Source of the DNA: an uncultured Eubacteriales bacterium
GTDB lineage: Bacteria > Bacillota > Clostridia > Lachnospirales > Lachnospiraceae
Reading direction: 5' to 3'
Length of the DNA stretch: 15,891 bases
NCBI GenBank assembly: GCA_949297565.1
Contig: CASFUI010000244.1
Location: forward strand, 1 to 15,891
The notes beneath the pieces are model-generated. The model was not told the DNA's origin and made no database searches. It worked only from the letters and a program-made list of their open reading frames with translations. This document shows positions 12,874 through 15,891 of this stretch, piece after piece. Numbering within the stretch: position 1 is the stretch's first letter; every line of letters begins with the position of its first letter. Made by a program: the position numbers and the translations under genes.

Positions 12874-15042
12874 GTGGGACGTAAATCTAAGGATAATTGC
12901 AAAAAGTTTTTTGATGCTGATAAGAAAAAATTTGAGGACAGAAAAAATATGATAGAGGAGCTTGTAGTCAGAAATGAGCTATATGTTCCGATGAAGACCA
13001 AGGAGCTTGCCATTCTTCTTCAGGTTCCTAAGGAGGAGAGGGGTGAGCTTCAGGCTGTGCTTGACGACTTGGTTTTAGAGGGACGTATAGGCGTCTCTAA
13101 GAAAGGAAAGTACGGCAGACCTGAAAATACGGCTCTTATCGGTATTTATGAGGGGACGAGCCGTGGATTTGGATTTGTCAGCGTCGAGGGCAGGGATGAT
13201 GATATTTTTGTAAAGGAAGCTGACGACGGCGGAGCGTTTCACCTGGATAAGGTGAAGGTTGTAATCACGGCTGAAAAGCGCGGTGACAAAAGATGCGAAG
13301 GCAAAATCGTAGGCATTATGGAACATCAGATTCATGAGCTTGTCGGCACTTATCAGAAGAACACAAATTACGGCTTTGTAATTCCGGATAATAAAAAGAT
13401 ATGCTGTGATATTTTTATCCCTAAGGAAAAGTCAATGGATGCGGTAAGCGGACACAAGGTTGTGGTTGAACTTACCTCATACGGCGGACACGGAAAGAAT
13501 CCGGAGGGGTATGTAAAAGAGATTATAGGTCATATTAATGATCCGGGTACAGATGTTATGTCTGTTGTAAAAGCATATGATTTGCCGGTGGATTTTCCAG
13601 AGGGCGTAATGAGAGCTGTCAAGCATATACCTGAGAATGTCTCGCCGGAGGAATATGCGGGAAGAAAAGATCTGAGAGCTTTGCAGACGGTAACGATAGA
13701 CGGAGAGGATGCAAAGGATTTGGACGACGCAATTACGCTTACCGAGGAGGACGGAATTTATCATCTTGGAGTACACATTGCCGATGTTAGTCACTATGTT
13801 ACCGAGAACAGCCCGATTGACAAGGAGGCTTACAGGAGAGGTACAAGCGTGTATCTTGTTGACAGGGTTATACCGATGCTTCCTCATAAGCTGTCAAACG
13901 GTATCTGTTCGCTGAATCAGGGCTGTGACAGGCTGGCGCTGAGCTGTCTTATGGATATAGATATAAAGGGAAATGTTGTATCTCATAAAATCTGCGAAAC
14001 AGTTATAAATGTAGACAGGCGTATGACCTATACAAATGTGAAAAAAATTCTTGAAAATGAAGATTCGGAAGTGATTTCCGAGTACAGTGATTTTGTTGAT
14101 ATGTTTAAACGTATGGAAAATCTGGCTAAAATTCTGAGGACTAAAAGATTTAAGAGAGGCTCCATTGATTTTGATTTTCCTGAGACAAAAATAAAGCTCA
14201 ATGAAAAGGGAGAGCCGGTTGAGATAATGCCTTACGACAGAAATACGGCAACTCGTATTATTGAGGACTTTATGCTTATTGCCAATGAGACCGTGGCTGA
14301 GGATTATTTCTGGCAGGAGCTTCCGTTTTTGTACAGAAGTCATGAAAATCCGGACCCTGAGAAAATTCATCGTCTGGGAACATTTATCAATAATTTCGGA
14401 TATTCAATAAAAATAGGTGATGAAATACACCCTAAGGAGCTTCAAAAGCTTCTGTCAAAGATTGAGGGAAGCCCGGAGGAAAATCTCATTTCAAGACTGA
14501 CTCTCCGCTCGATGAAGAGGGCGCAGTATACGACAGAGTGTATTGGCCACTTCGGGCTTGCGGCAAAATATTACTGTCATTTTACATCTCCTATCAGACG
14601 CTATCCTGATTTGCAGATACACCGTATTATAAAGGAAAATTTACACGGGGGAATAAAGCAGAAGAGAATTGAACACTATAATGAAATTCTTCCCGAGACA
14701 GCGAAGCACACAAGCATGACGGAGAGGCGTGCCGATGACGCTGAGCGCGATACTGATAAGCTAAAAATGGTGCAGTATATGGAGAAGCATATAGGCGAGA
14801 CGTTTGACGGTGTAATATCGGGAATGACGGCATGGGGAATTTATGTTGAGCTTCCTAATACAATAGAGGGTATGGTCAGTGTCGTATCGCTGCGTGACGG
14901 ATTTTACGTGTATGACGAAAACCATTATGAAATGGTAAATGAGACCACAGGAAGGACGTTTAAGCTCGGACAGCGTGTGCGGGTTGTGGTTTCGGGCTGT
15001 GACAGAATTCTTCGCACAATTGATTTTGAAATTTTGTCATAA
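12874..15042 (+). CDS. rnr: Ribonuclease R (RNase II/RNB family 3'-5' exoribonuclease)
   Basis: A processive exoribonuclease that degrades structured RNA, including non-stop mRNA on ribosomes rescued by tmRNA-SmpB. I choose GTG 12874 (722 residues): GGAGG at 12863-12867 lies 6 nt before it, whereas an in-frame TTG at 12832 would start inside the terminator. Domains in order: an N-terminal winged-helix region (about 25-85), two cold-shock/OB domains (about 88-225), the RNB catalytic domain (about 265-590) and a C-terminal S1 domain (about 645-720, with HIGETFDGVISGMTAWGIYVEL). The active-site acidic cluster is Asp276, Asp282, Asp284 and Asp285 in TIDGEDAKDLDDAI. FTSPIRRYPDLQIHR is the conserved C-terminal RNB block. 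The protein ends at the S1 domain without the long basic tail of E. coli RNase R. Confidence 0.95.
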   Translation: MGRKSKDNCKKFFDADKKKFEDRKNMIEELVVRNELYVPMKTKELAILLQVPKEERGELQAVLDDLVLEGRIGVSKKGKYGRPENTALIGIYEGTSRGFGFVSVEGRDDDIFVKEADDGGAFHLDKVKVVITAEKRGDKRCEGKIVGIMEHQIHELVGTYQKNTNYGFVIPDNKKICCDIFIPKEKSMDAVSGHKVVVELTSYGGHGKNPEGYVKEIIGHINDPGTDVMSVVKAYDLPVDFPEGVMRAVKHIPENVSPEEYAGRKDLRALQTVTIDGEDAKDLDDAITLTEEDGIYHLGVHIADVSHYVTENSPIDKEAYRRGTSVYLVDRVIPMLPHKLSNGICSLNQGCDRLALSCLMDIDIKGNVVSHKICETVINVDRRMTYTNVKKILENEDSEVISEYSDFVDMFKRMENLAKILRTKRFKRGSIDFDFPETKIKLNEKGEPVEIMPYDRNTATRIIEDFMLIANETVAEDYFWQELPFLYRSHENPDPEKIHRLGTFINNFGYSIKIGDEIHPKELQKLLSKIEGSPEENLISRLTLRSMKRAQYTTECIGHFGLAAKYYCHFTSPIRRYPDLQIHRIIKENLHGGIKQKRIEHYNEILPETAKHTSMTERRADDAERDTDKLKMVQYMEKHIGETFDGVISGMTAWGIYVELPNTIEGMVSVVSLRDGFYVYDENHYEMVNETTGRTFKLGQRVRVVVSGCDRILRTIDFEILS

Positions 15043-15134
15043 TTTTTTTGTCGGCGAATATATTATCAGGTGTGTGTTTGATGTAAAATATCCTTGATTA
15101 AACGAAAAACTGAAATGATAAAGGAGAGTTCAGT

Positions 15135-15605
15135 GTGAAAGAAAAAAATACAAATAAGCTCATTACCAATAATAAAAAGGCATATTATGATTATTTTATA
15201 GATGAAAAGTATGAGGCGGGACTTGTACTTCACGGAACAGAGGTTAAATCTTTAAGACAGGGAAAATGCTCTGTCAAGGAGGCGTATATACAGATTATTA
15301 ACGGCGAGGTATTTGTAATTAATATGAATATAACGCCTTATGAGAAAGGCAATATTTTCAACACAGACCCTCTGAGGCCTAAAAAGCTGCTTCTGCATCA
15401 GTCTGAGATAAATAAGCTTGCGGCACAGACTGCGCAGAAGGGTTATACGATAGTTCCGCTTCAGGTTTATCTGTCACGGGGACGTGTGAAAATGGAGATA
15501 GGCCTGGCGAGAGGCAAAAAGCTGTATGATAAGAGGGACAGCATCGCAAAGAAGGATCAGCAGAGAGAGGCGCTTAAGGATTTTAAGGTGAGAAATCTGG
15601 GGTGA
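15135..15605 (+). CDS. smpB: SsrA-binding protein SmpB
   Basis: A 156-residue partner of tmRNA that delivers it to stalled ribosomes and occupies the decoding centre during trans-translation. The OB-fold motifs YEAGLVLHGTEVKSLRQGKCSVKEAY (26-51) and the region VYLSRGRVKMEIGLARGKKLYDKRDSIAKKDQQRE (111-145) are characteristic; the latter part forms the basic C-terminal tail that acts in the mRNA channel. The start is GTG 15135 with AAGGAG (15121-15126) 8 nt upstream. It follows rnr after 92 nt in which I see no clear promoter or terminator, and precedes ssrA by about 100 nt, the usual pairing of SmpB with its RNA. Confidence 0.96.
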   Translation: MKEKNTNKLITNNKKAYYDYFIDEKYEAGLVLHGTEVKSLRQGKCSVKEAYIQIINGEVFVINMNITPYEKGNIFNTDPLRPKKLLLHQSEINKLAAQTAQKGYTIVPLQVYLSRGRVKMEIGLARGKKLYDKRDSIAKKDQQREALKDFKVRNLG

Positions 15606-15654
15606 GAAAGGCTTTTTTGGTGCATTTTGCCGATATGTTTTACGGGCGTTTTTG

Positions 15655-15683
15655 TTGACAGGGATTTTTTTCGATGATAGTAT
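15655..15683 (+). promoter_or_regulatory. Promoter of ssrA (tmRNA)
   Basis: A perfect -35 box TTGACA (15655-15660) lies 17 nt before TAGTAT (15678-15683), which is preceded by TGA as an extended -10 element. Other -10 choices nearby (TATATA 15681-15686) have longer spacers. Transcription would start about 10-15 nt before the mature tmRNA 5' end, which is normally made by RNase P. Confidence 0.65.
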
Positions 15684-15702
15684 ATAGTGGAACTATTCAT
15701 AA

Positions 15703-15891
15703 GGGGTAGTAAAGGTTTCGACAGGGTTTCTGAAGCTGGTGAAGCTATTCGCAGGTGATGCGTTAAATCACAAACTTAAATATAAACGCTAACGAAGATT
15801 TAGCTTACGCTGCCTAATGGCAGCAGTCTGACCTAGAGCACCTGCACTTTAGGATCCAGGCTTCGACTATGCAGGAAACGACACAGCCAAA
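15703..15891 (+). ncRNA. ssrA: Transfer-messenger RNA (tmRNA), 5' part, cut by the window end
   Basis: tmRNA acts first as alanyl-tRNA and then as a short mRNA to release stalled ribosomes and tag the nascent protein. The 5' end GGGG with GGTTTCGACAGGG is the conserved start of the tRNA-like domain. The tag frame runs from GCT 15788 to TAA 15815-15817 and encodes ANEDLAYAA, ending in the AYAA type degradation signal; the resume codon GCT is the likely choice but not proven. Pseudoknot-forming GC blocks follow. About 160-170 nt, including the rest of the pseudoknots and the 3' acceptor end, would lie beyond the window. Its place directly after smpB supports the call. Confidence 0.95.

Noticed and set aside
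13477..14370. Long open frames on the minus strand opposite rnr, gap, pgk and gpmI
   Set aside because: They lie wholly opposite clear genes, lack ribosome binding sites and family motifs, and reflect codon bias of the true strand.

Overview
The window looks like a chromosomal segment of a Gram-positive anaerobe of the class Clostridia, most likely Lachnospiraceae. The grounds are the gene content and order (gap, pgk, tpiA, gpmI, secG, rnr, smpB, ssrA), strong AGGAGG-type ribosome binding sites, a SpoVB-type flippase, a MetA with the acetyl-CoA-type residue, moderately low GC content, and a tmRNA tag reading ANEDLAYAA. The family-level placement is inference. No mobile element, CRISPR array, rRNA or tRNA gene was seen.

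Layout. 1-1565 (+): the 3' end of ligA, then metA and a small unknown gene overlapping metA by 8 nt. 1534-3066 (-): a SpoVB/MATE-type flippase whose 3' end overlaps the unknown gene by 32 nt. 3174-4319 (+): a NifS/IscS-type cysteine desulfurase. 4374-5186 (-): a PHP-family histidinol phosphatase, convergent with the desulfurase around a hairpin. 5187-5438: a divergent promoter region. 5439-7151 (+): a Na+/phosphate symporter with a C-terminal PhoU-like domain. 7297-12475 (+): four lower-glycolysis genes, gap, pgk, tpiA and gpmI. 12556-15605 (+): secG, rnr and smpB. 15703 to the end: the 5' part of ssrA.

How the genes work together. Gap, Pgk, TpiA and GpmI carry out consecutive steps from triose phosphates to 2-phosphoglycerate; enolase is not in the window. 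The genes are separated by hairpins and have several promoters of their own, so they look like separately tuned units rather than one operon. The gap promoter carries a close match to the Rex (NADH-sensing repressor) operator. SecG is a Sec translocon subunit. RNase R, SmpB and tmRNA form the ribosome-rescue and mRNA-decay module.

Most unusual feature. The roughly 190-nt leader of tpiA (about 9818-10004) contains one CCCC-rich segment that can pair with three alternative GGGG partners. One partner is the tpiA ribosome binding site region itself. The leader also holds a possible 38-codon upstream ORF that overlaps the tpiA start and whose ribosome binding site lies partly in a perfect 8-bp stem. 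I do not recognise it as a known riboswitch class. It is the best candidate here for an undescribed regulatory element. A 21-bp near-perfect palindrome overlaps the -35 box of one of its two candidate promoters. The rest of the window is ordinary housekeeping sequence.
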